DNA of 50,762 nucleotides, taken from positions 1-50,762 of the forward strand of contig CANJJD010000017.1 of the NCBI GenBank assembly GCA_947474645.1, read 5' to 3'. The position numbers and the translations under genes were made by a program. Of the stretch, positions 34,792-42,090 are shown piece by piece (position 1 is the stretch's first letter; the number at the start of each line of letters is the position of its first letter). This stretch comes from Alphaproteobacteria bacterium. Its GTDB lineage: Bacteria > Pseudomonadota > Alphaproteobacteria > Micropepsales > Micropepsaceae. The notes beneath the pieces are model-generated. The model was not told where the DNA came from and made no database searches. It was given only the letters and a program-made list of their open reading frames with translations.

Positions 34792-36300
34792 CTAGCGGCA
34801 GGCGAAGGCCATGGCGGGACCGCTGGAGGACAACGTCGCCGGCGCGCCATGGAAGCAATTGACGGCCTGGGCCAGGCCGCGGCTCTTGGTCAGGGTGGCG
34901 ATAATCGCGGTGCCGTCAGGGCTGATGTCCTTGCCGTCGGCGCGAAGCTGCGCCCAGACGCGGTTGACCTTGCACACTTCGGGACCCGGCAGGCGCGAGC
35001 CGGGCAACAGTTGCGGCGTGCGGCAGGTGATGGCCTCGGGATCGCCAGTGCCGCTGGGATAAAGCGCCAGCACGGCTTCCTTGGTGCCGCCGGCGGGCGC
35101 GGCCATGGCTTCCACCTTGGGCGCCGCCGCGGGCGGCGGCACGGCCGCCGCCTGGACAGGATTTTGCGGGAGCGGCGCCGGCTCGGGCAGAAGGACGGGC
35201 GCGGCCACCGCCACGACCATCAGCCGCGGCAGGCGGCGCGGCTGGACGGACTGCGGGGTGACGCCGATATGCTCGCTCACCACCGCGACATTGCGGGTAA
35301 TATTCTCTGTGACCTGGGCGCGCACGGCGGCAACTGTGCGCTGCACATCCATCGCCAGCGGCGAATTGAGAAAGCCCGCCATCACCGGCAGGCCCAGCGC
35401 CATCGCCGCGGCACCCGCCAGCAGCAGCCGCTTGCCGGGGCCCAGGCGCCGCGCGGCCTGCCCCGTCATGATCTGCCGCACCCGGCCCGCCAGGTCCGCG
35501 CCGGTGGCGCCGGAGGCGCAGGCCAGCGGAGACTGGATGCAGAACTTGCAGACCTTGAGGATGCCGCCGGCATAGATCTCCGGATCATGGCCGTCGGCCA
35601 GCACGCTTTCGTCACAGGCGCGCTCGCGCTCGGCGATCAGCCGCGCCCCGATCAGCCAGACCGGCGGATAGAACCAGAACAGGGCTTCCACGGCCATGTG
35701 GATGGCGGCCGTGACATTGTCGCGGCGGGCCAGGTGCCCCAGCTCATGCGCCAGGATGGAATCGCGTTCCCGTTCCGACAGATGCGCCATCAAATCCTGC
35801 GGCAGCAGCACCACCGGCTTGAAGATGCCGACCAGGCCCGGCTCCAGCAGCGACGCCGAGGCCGCGACCCGCACCCGCGCGCCCGGCAAGGAGAGTTCGC
35901 GCGCGCCCTGAACCATCGCCCGCAGTTTCAGCCAGCGCACCAGCCGCAGAGACAGGATCGCGCCCAGGCCCAGCAGCCATATGCCCAGCAGCAGCGGGCC
36001 GGCGTCCGGCGTTTGCGCATGCGGCGCCGCCAGGGCGCGCATGGGCGCCGAGAAGTTCTGCGCCGCCGGCGGAATGACCAGGAGGAGGCGCGGCAGGGGG
36101 AGCAGATGCGCCAGTCTTTCGCCCAGCGCCGCCAGCAGGGTAAAGGGCAGCAGGAATTTCAGCGAGGCGGCGAACCACAGCCAGAAGCGCGCCCGCGCCC
36201 CATTTTGGCGCAACGCCAGGGTTAAAAGCCCCGCCGCACCGGCGAACAGGGTGGATTGCCACAGATGGTCGCCCAGCGAGGTGATCAGGGCGGCGATCAT
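34792..36300 (-). CDS. M56 family sensor metalloprotease (BlaR1/MecR1-like)
   Basis: A 502-residue membrane protease. N-terminal helices (about 1-60 and 103-122) come before the zinc motif HELGH (His185, Glu186, His189) and the downstream ERERACDE zinc ligand. A further helix (about 292-313) leads to a periplasmic part. Unlike BlaR1 it has no penicillin-binding domain. Instead there is a Pro/Ala linker and a short Cys-containing domain (ITCRTPQLLPGSRLPGPEVC... to a final FACR). Such proteins cleave a BlaI repressor after sensing a signal. The start overlaps blaI by 4 bases. The signal sensed is unknown. Confidence 0.85.
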   Translation of the reverse strand: MIAALITSLGDHLWQSTLFAGAAGLLTLALRQNGARARFWLWFAASLKFLLPFTLLAALGERLAHLLPLPRLLLVIPPAAQNFSAPMRALAAPHAQTPDAGPLLLGIWLLGLGAILSLRLVRWLKLRAMVQGARELSLPGARVRVAASASLLEPGLVGIFKPVVLLPQDLMAHLSERERDSILAHELGHLARRDNVTAAIHMAVEALFWFYPPVWLIGARLIAERERACDESVLADGHDPEIYAGGILKVCKFCIQSPLACASGATGADLAGRVRQIMTGQAARRLGPGKRLLLAGAAAMALGLPVMAGFLNSPLAMDVQRTVAAVRAQVTENITRNVAVVSEHIGVTPQSVQPRRLPRLMVVAVAAPVLLPEPAPLPQNPVQAAAVPPPAAAPKVEAMAAPAGGTKEAVLALYPSGTGDPEAITCRTPQLLPGSRLPGPEVCKVNRVWAQLRADGKDISPDGTAIIATLTKSRGLAQAVNCFHGAPATLSSSGPAMAFACR

Positions 36301-36686
36301 GCTTCCCTCTTCTTCTTGGCGGCCAGTTCGCGCAGCAGCTTTTCGGCGTCGGCCACGTCCTTGGAGGAAAGATTGCCCGCCTCGATCAACTGGGCCATCA
36401 CCGGCTGCATCCGGCCGCCGAACAAGGAGAGGAACTCATCCACCAGCCGGGCCTTGGCGGCGTCGCGGGTCACCACCGCCTCGAAGATATGGGCGTTGCC
36501 GATCTTGCGGGCGCGGCGCAGCGCCTTCTTGGTCTCCAGCCGGTACACCATGGTCTGCACAGTGGTGTAGGCGGGACGGCCCTTGGGCCCGAAACTTTCC
36601 TGGATGTCGCGGATGGCGGTGGGACCGTTGTTCCACAACACCTCCATGATCTGCAGTTCCAGCTTGCTGAGCTTGGGAAGTGGCAT
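36297..36686 (-). CDS. BlaI/MecI/CopY family transcriptional repressor
   Basis: A 129-residue winged-helix repressor. The N-terminal domain reads LSKLELQIMEVLWNNGPTAIRDI, then AYTTVQTMVYRLETKKALRR, as in BlaI/MecI proteins. The C-terminal dimerisation helix follows, with a site suited to cleavage by an M56 protease. It binds dyads such as TACTACAACAGTA upstream and represses its operon until proteolysed. It overlaps the M56 gene by 4 bases. Confidence 0.88.
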   Translation of the reverse strand: MPLPKLSKLELQIMEVLWNNGPTAIRDIQESFGPKGRPAYTTVQTMVYRLETKKALRRARKIGNAHIFEAVVTRDAAKARLVDEFLSLFGGRMQPVMAQLIEAGNLSSKDVADAEKLLRELAAKKKREA

Positions 36687-36696
36687 CGGGGCATCC

Positions 36697-36709
36697 TACT
36701 ACAACAGTA
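36697..36709 (-). promoter_or_regulatory. Candidate BlaI operator before blaI
   Basis: Plus-strand TACTACAACAGTA; outer TACT/AGTA are inverted repeats, as in BlaI-family operators. It lies 11 bases before the blaI start, in a position for autorepression. Confidence 0.55.
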
Positions 36710-36746
36710 AGAGCTTAATCCGGCGCGCGCGGGGCGGCAAGGAGCG

Positions 36747-37484
36747 TTAACGGTCGAGCGGGGCTCCGACGATGCGGGGGCGCAAGGCGTCGAACGGGCC
36801 GCACAGCAGCAGCCCGGCCAGAAAGCCACCCAGATGCGCCTGCCAGGCGACCAGTCCGCTTTCTCCGCCCATCCCCAGGCCCGTAAGGCCGGCCAGGAGA
36901 TTGATCCCCGCCCAGACGCCGGCGAACAGCAGGATCTGGCGCGAGAAGATCGGCGCCAGCGGCGCCTGGTCGGGCGATGTCCAAGGCGCCTGGCCCGGCA
37001 GCATGCGTAAGCCGGCCGCCATCAGGCCGGAGATGGCGCCCGACGCGCCCACCACCGGCAGGGCGCTGCCCCAGTTGAAGGCCAGATAGGTCAGCGCCCC
37101 CGCCAACCCGCAGACCAGGAAGAAGGCGAGGAACAGCCCGGTGCCCAAGCGGCGCGCCACCACCGGCCCGAAGGCCAGCAGCCAAAGACAGTTAATCACC
37201 AGATGGGTCCAGCCGCCGTGCAGCGCCATGTAGGAGAAGAAGGGAACGGCGCGTTCCAGCACTGTCCCAGGCCAGGACGCCATCAGGTCGGTCTGGCTCG
37301 AAACGAAAGCGTGGCTGTAGCGCGCCGGGACCAGGGCATATTGGTAAATCATGTCGGCGGAGCGGGCCGGCGGCAGCGCCATTCGCGCGGCATGGGCGGC
37401 GGCCAATCCTGCGATCAGCCACAGCACGACCGATGGCGCGCGGAAGATGGGCTGGCGCGGAGACTGGGACTGCAGGAAGGCCAT
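36747..37484 (-). CDS. Rhomboid-family intramembrane serine protease
   Basis: A 245-residue protein with about six to seven helices. Catalytic residues are Ser148 in VVGASGAISGLM and His217 in AWQAHLGGFLAGL; the WTHLVINCLWLLAFG segment supplies the conserved His-Asn. Rhomboids cut within or near substrate membrane helices. It is 60 bases upstream of blaI on the same strand, so it may be co-transcribed with the BlaI-M56-retropepsin series, adding a third protease. A functional link is inferred from position only. Confidence 0.85.
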   Translation of the reverse strand: MAFLQSQSPRQPIFRAPSVVLWLIAGLAAAHAARMALPPARSADMIYQYALVPARYSHAFVSSQTDLMASWPGTVLERAVPFFSYMALHGGWTHLVINCLWLLAFGPVVARRLGTGLFLAFFLVCGLAGALTYLAFNWGSALPVVGASGAISGLMAAGLRMLPGQAPWTSPDQAPLAPIFSRQILLFAGVWAGINLLAGLTGLGMGGESGLVAWQAHLGGFLAGLLLCGPFDALRPRIVGAPLDR

Positions 37485-37773
37485 AAGCCTATCTAGGGTG
37501 CTTTAGGGCCCGCGCCAACCGTGCCGCGATGAAACAGCCTTTGTCCCCTTGCGGCGTGCCAAAGCGTGCCGCGGGCCGTGCCTTTCTGGGACGGCCGGCC
37601 GAAGCCCCGGGGGCCTGCGCCGAAGGCCCCGCCTGCCCGTGCCGCAAAACACCGCCATTTGCGCGGCTTTTGCATCGGACCTGGCCCAAGGCGGCACAGC
37701 CAATTCCTAACAGCGATTAAGGACTGGCATGGCGGTTGCTCTGTTCGGGTCAACTGAAACTGGAAAGCACGCC
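37485..37773. other. Divergent intergenic region upstream of hfaA
   Basis: Very GC-rich, with short frames on both strands that lack protein-like composition. One TTAA half-site (about 37718) could be a CtrA half-box, but no second half at the normal spacing is present. Promoters for the rhomboid series and hfaA must lie here. Confidence 0.4.
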
Positions 37774-38178
37774 ATGACCCGTTCCAAGACCATCATTGCT
37801 CTGACGCTCCTCGCTCTGTCCGCCACCGCGGCCTCCACAAGCGCTTGGGCCGGCGATTGGACCAATGCCTCGATGTACAACGGTTATGGCTCCACCAACT
37901 CGAACCAGGCCTCGGGCTATTCGATGCGCGACGCCAACGGCAACCTCACCATGGTGAACGGCCAGGTAACTTCAGCCCAATACCAGCAAGGCAGCGGCGC
38001 TCAGTATGCCGGCGGCGGAGTTGGCATGGGCGGTGCAGGACCGACGTACGGACAGGCCAGCGCAGTCGGCAACCAGCTGAGTGTGACGGTCATCGGAAGC
38101 CGAAATACGACGATCATCGATAGCCAGCAGATCAACAACGGTAACCAGACCGCCACCGCCAACGTCAACCGTCAATAG
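37774..38178 (+). CDS. hfaA: Holdfast-anchor/curlin-like protein, HfaA-like
   Basis: A 134-residue exported protein (signal peptide about 1-27, ending SAWA). The mature part is Gly/Asn/Gln/Ser/Thr-rich and ends with QLSVTVIGSRNTTIIDSQQ and NNGNQTATANVN, like curlin repeats and HfaA of Caulobacter. HfaA is a surface amyloid-like component that attaches the holdfast polysaccharide to the cell. It is followed 31 bases later by an HfaB/CsgG-like gene and then an HfaD-like gene, the hfaABD order. ATG 37774 is preferred over an upstream in-frame ATG because it begins the signal peptide. Confidence 0.65.
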   Translation: MTRSKTIIALTLLALSATAASTSAWAGDWTNASMYNGYGSTNSNQASGYSMRDANGNLTMVNGQVTSAQYQQGSGAQYAGGGVGMGGAGPTYGQASAVGNQLSVTVIGSRNTTIIDSQQINNGNQTATANVNRQ

Positions 38179-38209
38179 TTTTTCAAATAGGAAAAGGGAA
38201 GCCCCTCCC

Positions 38210-39217
38210 ATGACTCGCCGCGCTCGCAAACATCTCCTCAAGCCGCTGGTTCTCATGCTGGCCGCTGTCGCCCTCGAAGGCTGCATCAGCCCGACCCCGG
38301 ACTCGGTCGGCCGTTACACCAGCCCGATCGGCGGCGCGCCCGTGATCTCCAACGAGACACCCTATTCCGCGGCCCTGCGCTGCATGGGCGGCTTCGTCCG
38401 CCAGCGTCCGGTCCGCATCGCCGTTGGCCAGATCGCCGACTATACCGGCAAGGCTGAAGCCGATGGTTCGGGCCGCAAGGTCACCGCCGGCGCCGCCCTG
38501 ATGGCGATGAGCGCCCTGAACAAGGCCGGCGTCCACATGGTGGAACGCTTCGATACCTCGGTTGCCGAAATGGAACTGAAGTATGCCAACAACAAGCTGA
38601 TCGGCGACGACCAGCATCCCAACCCGCAGGCCGGCGATTTCCGCAAGATCCTGTCGGGCTCGATCCCGGGTTCCGACTACTACATCGTGGGCGGCATCAC
38701 CGAGCTGAACTTCAACATCCGCAGCGAGAATGCCAACGGCAATGGCGGCGGCACCGCCACCAATGCCACCACCGGCACCGCTTCGGGCAGCATGTATGTG
38801 ATGAATGTCGGCCTGGACATGCGCCTGGTCAACACCAACACGCTGGAAGTCGCCGACGTGATCTCGTACCAGAAGCAGATCATTGGCCGCCAGGTTTCGG
38901 CCGGCGTGTTCGACTTCCTGGGCACCAACTTCTTCGACATCAGCGTGGGCGAAAGCGCGCTGGAGCCGATCCAGTTGGCGGTCCGTTCGGTGATCGAACG
39001 CGCCACCCTGGAGATGATCACCCGCATCTATCGCGCTCCGGGCGGTTCCTGCTCGATCCCGCTGGGCACTAATGAAGATCCGCTGCGCGGCGCGGGCGAA
39101 TACTATCCCGCCCAGGTGGCCTATGCCGCGCCGTACCCCGCACCTTACGCGCCGGCGCCTTATGCTCCCGTGCCGCAGCCCGTCTATTACGCGCAGCCCC
39201 ACTTCCAGGCGACCTAA
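38210..39217 (+). CDS. hfaB: HfaB-like outer-membrane secretion lipoprotein (CsgG family), possibly truncated by a stop
   Basis: A 335-residue CsgG-type lipoprotein. A signal peptide ends in a lipobox (VALEGC, Cys at about 25). Conserved text includes RIAVGQIADYTGKAEADG, ITELNFNIRS and YVMNVGLDMRLVNTNTLEVADVISYQKQIIG, typical of the nonameric pore that exports curli or holdfast-anchor subunits. The C-terminus is a Pro/Ala/Tyr-rich tail. After the TAA at 39215-39217, 24 further codons continue in the same frame with protein-like content and a second TAA at 39290-39292. The stop may be a nonsense mutation or a read-through site. Confidence 0.78.
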   Translation: MTRRARKHLLKPLVLMLAAVALEGCISPTPDSVGRYTSPIGGAPVISNETPYSAALRCMGGFVRQRPVRIAVGQIADYTGKAEADGSGRKVTAGAALMAMSALNKAGVHMVERFDTSVAEMELKYANNKLIGDDQHPNPQAGDFRKILSGSIPGSDYYIVGGITELNFNIRSENANGNGGGTATNATTGTASGSMYVMNVGLDMRLVNTNTLEVADVISYQKQIIGRQVSAGVFDFLGTNFFDISVGESALEPIQLAVRSVIERATLEMITRIYRAPGGSCSIPLGTNEDPLRGAGEYYPAQVAYAAPYPAPYAPAPYAPVPQPVYYAQPHFQAT

Positions 39218-39292
39218 AGCGACGGCAGCCGCAATGCCCCTTATGGCGGCTATCGCGGTGAGCCCGGCCTGAGCCTGCGCGGCGCCTTCTAA
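39218..39292 (+). other. In-frame protein-like extension after the hfaB stop
   Basis: Bases 39218-39289 encode SDGSRNAPYGGYRG followed by EPGLSLRGAF, in frame with hfaB, then TAA. The Gly/Tyr/Arg-rich, basic content suits a real C-terminus. It overlaps no other gene, and the hfaD ribosome-binding site comes later. Confidence 0.5.
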
Positions 39293-39345
39293 GACTTAAG
39301 TTTCCGTCCAAACACACACACAATCGAATATTCAGGAGCCCCACC

Positions 39346-40056
39346 ATGAAATCCTTCAAGATCCTTCTCGCCGCCTCTGTCCTGGCGCTTTCCGCTTCCA
39401 CCGCCTTCGCCGGCGACTATGGCTACGGCGCCGGCTACGGCACCTGGGACAACAGCAGTTCCTCGCAGGCCTCGGGCAGCAACATCCTGAACAACCAAGT
39501 CAACCTGCAGACCAACTGGTCGAACCTGATGGGCGTGGTTGACACCGTGGGCGGCGATGTGGTCGCCCAGGGCGCCGCCGCCGGCAACATGGTGGACGTC
39601 ACGACCATGAACGACACCCGCGTGCTCAATAACCAGTATGTCGGCAGCCAGGCCACGATCGGCTCCAACATCTCGATGGATGCCAACAATGTGTGGGGCA
39701 GCGTCGGCGTGCAGAACCAGGTCCTGTGCAACGGCGCCAGCGTCTCGACCGATCCGATCCTGACGGCCGTGACCTCCAACCAGGAATGCCATTCCAAGGA
39801 CCCCTATTCGGGCGTCAGCGCGCTGGTCACCAATGTCGGCGGCAACGCCGTGTTCCAGGGTTCGGCGATCGGCAACACCTTCGAGGCCGACTCCAACGCC
39901 CCGAACTTCCCGGTGATCTCGCGTCAGTTGAACAATTCGGCCGTGATCTCGAACATGGGCGTCAGCGCCTTCAATGTCGGCGGCACCGTGGGCATGTCGT
40001 CCAGCGCGATCGGCAACACCTCGCAGATCATCCACTACAACACCAACGGTCACTAA
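39346..40056 (+). CDS. hfaD: HfaD-like holdfast-anchor surface protein
   Basis: A 236-residue exported protein (signal peptide about 1-23, ending STAFA). The mature start GDYGYGAGYGTWDNSSSSQASGSN resembles that of the HfaA-like protein (GDW...SNQASGYS). The body repeats Gly/Asn/Val-rich units such as VVDTVGGDVVAQGAAAGN and LVTNVGGNAVFQGSAIGNT, with a cysteine pair. It is probably exported through HfaB and helps fix the adhesin at the surface. ATG 39346 follows TCAGGAGC. It is shorter than the Caulobacter HfaD, so the name rests on synteny as much as sequence. Confidence 0.6.
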   Translation: MKSFKILLAASVLALSASTAFAGDYGYGAGYGTWDNSSSSQASGSNILNNQVNLQTNWSNLMGVVDTVGGDVVAQGAAAGNMVDVTTMNDTRVLNNQYVGSQATIGSNISMDANNVWGSVGVQNQVLCNGASVSTDPILTAVTSNQECHSKDPYSGVSALVTNVGGNAVFQGSAIGNTFEADSNAPNFPVISRQLNNSAVISNMGVSAFNVGGTVGMSSSAIGNTSQIIHYNTNGH

Positions 40057-40068
40057 CACCGGAACGCT

Positions 40069-40101
40069 CCGGAATTCTAAGGGGCAAAATTAGAATTCCG
40101 G
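40069..40101. repeat. Perfect 12-bp inverted repeat after hfaD
   Basis: CCGGAATTCTAA (40069-40080) and TTAGAATTCCGG (40090-40101) flank a nine-base loop. It is the first of three hairpins in a row behind the hfa genes. Confidence 0.75.
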
Positions 40102-40105
40102 TAGC

Positions 40106-40146
40106 GGAGGGGGCGGGAGCGTTCGGACATCGCTCTCGCCCCCTCC
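40106..40146. repeat. 16-bp stem-loop after hfaD
   Basis: GGAGGGGGCGGGAGCG (40106-40121) pairs with 40131-40146 in all sixteen positions (one G-T). No T-tract follows, so it is not a classic terminator; mRNA stabilisation or protein binding is possible. Confidence 0.75.
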
Positions 40147-40154
40147 AACTCTTG

Positions 40155-40190
40155 AAAGGCCGCGCTGAAAAGCGCGGCCTTTTGCCTTTT
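40155..40190 (+). terminator. Terminator of the hfa cluster
   Basis: AAAGGCCGCGCT (40155-40166), GAAA loop, AGCGCGGCCTTT (40171-40182), then GCCTTTT. A strong rho-independent terminator. Confidence 0.88.
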
Positions 40191-40205
40191 ATCGCCCGGA
40201 ATAGT

Positions 40206-40862
40206 ATGTCCCGGTTCATGTCCGCCCTGCCCATTGACCTGGATGCCTTCGAGGCCGCCGCCGTTACGCAGCAGCCCTTCGCCTTCGCCATGGTGCCGCG
40301 CTTTGTGAAGCCCGAAGCGATGGCGGCGATCAATGCGGATTTCCCGCTGATCGCCCATCCCGGTTCCTTCCCCCTGCCCACCCTGAAATACGGCCCGGCC
40401 TTCGCAGCGTTGATGGAAGCGATCCAGGGGCCGGAATTCACCGCCGCGGTGGAAAAGAAGCTGGGCGTGAGCCTGGACGGACGGCCCACCATGGTGACGG
40501 CGCGCGGGATCTCGGCGGCGCGGGACGGGCAGATTCACACGGACTCCCGCACCAAGGTGATCACGGTGCTGATCTACATGAACAATGCCTGGGAGGCGAA
40601 GGCCGGGCGCCTGCGCCTGCTGCGCGGGCCGGACAATCTGGAGGATGTGATCGCCGAAGTGCCGCCGGATGAAGGCACCATGCTGATCTTCAAGAACGAG
40701 CCCCATGCCTGGCACGGCTTCCATGCCTTTGAAGGCCCGCGCCGGGTGATCCAGCTCAACTGGGTGACGGATATGGGCGTGGTCAAGCGCGAGCAGTTCC
40801 GCCACCGGGTCAGCGCGTTCTTCAAGAGACTGCGCGGCAAGCCGGTCCAGGAAAGAATGTAA
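40206..40862 (+). CDS. 2-oxoglutarate/Fe(II)-dependent oxygenase family protein
   Basis: A 218-residue dioxygenase with the Fe(II) triad HxD...H: His111 and Asp113 in GQIHTDSRTKV, and His170 in HAWHGF. Arg179/180 (GPRRVIQLNW) would bind the 2-oxoglutarate carboxylate. Similar alphaproteobacterial proteins lie in sugar or surface-polymer loci; the substrate is unknown. ATG 40206 or 40218. It is followed 2 bases later by a small membrane protein gene, so the two are probably coupled. Confidence 0.72.
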   Translation: MSRFMSALPIDLDAFEAAAVTQQPFAFAMVPRFVKPEAMAAINADFPLIAHPGSFPLPTLKYGPAFAALMEAIQGPEFTAAVEKKLGVSLDGRPTMVTARGISAARDGQIHTDSRTKVITVLIYMNNAWEAKAGRLRLLRGPDNLEDVIAEVPPDEGTMLIFKNEPHAWHGFHAFEGPRRVIQLNWVTDMGVVKREQFRHRVSAFFKRLRGKPVQERM

Positions 40863-40864
40863 CC

Positions 40865-41125
40865 ATGACGCGGAGCATCTTTCGCATCGCCGTGATCACC
40901 GCCGCCTTCCTGATGGTGCCCGCGGTGGCGATGCTGTTCACCAATGAGGTCAATTGGGGGCCGGGCGACTTCCTGACCATGGGTGCGCTGCTGTTCGGCA
41001 GCGGCCTGGCCTATGTCCTGATCACCCGCAACATCGTCGGCCGCGCCGCGCGCATCGCCGTGGGCGCCGGCCTGGCGATTGTCGTGCTGACCGTCTGGGC
41101 CGAATTGGCGGTCGGAATCTTCTAA
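40865..41125 (+). CDS. Small three-helix membrane protein
   Basis: An 86-residue hydrophobic protein with helices near residues 6-27, 34-54 and 61-83 (GRAARIAVGAGLAIVVLTVW in the last). The family is common in Alphaproteobacteria without a function. It is translated with the dioxygenase gene just upstream. Its stop overlaps the stop of the convergent epmB gene by four bases (41122-41125). Confidence 0.65.
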   Translation: MTRSIFRIAVITAAFLMVPAVAMLFTNEVNWGPGDFLTMGALLFGSGLAYVLITRNIVGRAARIAVGAGLAIVVLTVWAELAVGIF

Positions 41126-42090
41126 GGATAAGCGTGCCAAACCCCGCGCCCATCGCGGATGCGATGGCCGCCGGCGGTTTGTTCCACATGGGCGGACTCC
41201 AGCGGCACCTTGCCGAAACCGCCGGGGATATCGAGCATGTAGGTGGGCATGGCGAGGCCCGACAGGCGGGCGCGAAGCTCGCGCACCAGCGCCAACCCCT
41301 CCTCGACAGACACGCGGAAGTGCGACGTGCCGCGCGCCAGGTCGGGATGGTGCAGGTAATAGGGCTTGATGCGGTTCTCGGCGAAGGCGCGCATCAGCGC
41401 CGCCAGGCTTTCCACCGTATCGTTGACGCCCTTCAGCAGTACGGACTGGCTGACCAGCGAAATGCCGCCGTCCACCAGCCGCGCGATCGCTGCGCCTGCA
41501 TCGGGCGAAAATTCCCGCGCATGATTGGCATGCACCGCCACCCAGGTCGTGGCGCCGGGGGCATGCAGCGCCGCCACCAGATCGTCGGTCACCCGTTCGG
41601 GATCCACCACCGGCACCCGCGTATGCCAGCGGATGATCTTCACATGCGCGATGGCGGCCAGGCGCTGGGTGATCTCCGCCACCCGGCGCGGGCTGAGAAT
41701 AAAGGGATCGCCGCCGGTGAGGATCACTTCCCAGATTTCGGGATGGGCGGCGACATAGGCCAGGGCGCCTTCGAAATCCTCTTTCGACAGAACATTGTCT
41801 TTTCCGGGCCCGATCATTTCGCGGCGGAAACAGAAGCGGCAATAGACCGGACAGGCCGCCACCACCTTGAACAGCACGCGGTCTTTATGCCTATGCACGA
41901 TACCCGGCACCGGAGAATGGTCGTGATCGCCGATGGGATCGGCCAGTTCTTCCGGCAGGGTGTTCAATTCTTCCAGGCTGGGCAGGAACTGGCGGGCGAT
42001 GGGATCGGCGCGGTCAGCGGGATCCACCAGCGACAACAGGGTTGGCGAAACCGCCACCGCATATTTTCGGGCAACGTCGTCGAGACTCAT
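41122..42090 (-). CDS. epmB: EF-P post-translational lysine 2,3-aminomutase EpmB
   Basis: A 322-residue radical-SAM enzyme. The cluster motif CPVYCRFC (Cys80, Cys84, Cys87) binds the 4Fe-4S cluster, and LTGGDPF and HTRVPVVDPERVT are KamA/EpmB signatures. EpmB converts (S)-lysine to (R)-beta-lysine for EF-P modification. The start ATG (42090) overlaps the stop of the exporter gene by four bases. epmA and efp lie 2.8 and 3.9 kb away, so the whole pathway is present. Confidence 0.88.
   Translation of the reverse strand: MSLDDVARKYAVAVSPTLLSLVDPADRADPIARQFLPSLEELNTLPEELADPIGDHDHSPVPGIVHRHKDRVLFKVVAACPVYCRFCFRREMIGPGKDNVLSKEDFEGALAYVAAHPEIWEVILTGGDPFILSPRRVAEITQRLAAIAHVKIIRWHTRVPVVDPERVTDDLVAALHAPGATTWVAVHANHAREFSPDAGAAIARLVDGGISLVSQSVLLKGVNDTVESLAALMRAFAENRIKPYYLHHPDLARGTSHFRVSVEEGLALVRELRARLSGLAMPTYMLDIPGGFGKVPLESAHVEQTAGGHRIRDGRGVWHAYP

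Noticed and set aside
37700..37730. A CtrA box controlling hfaA
   Set aside because: Only a single TTAA half-site is present; no second half lies seven bases away.
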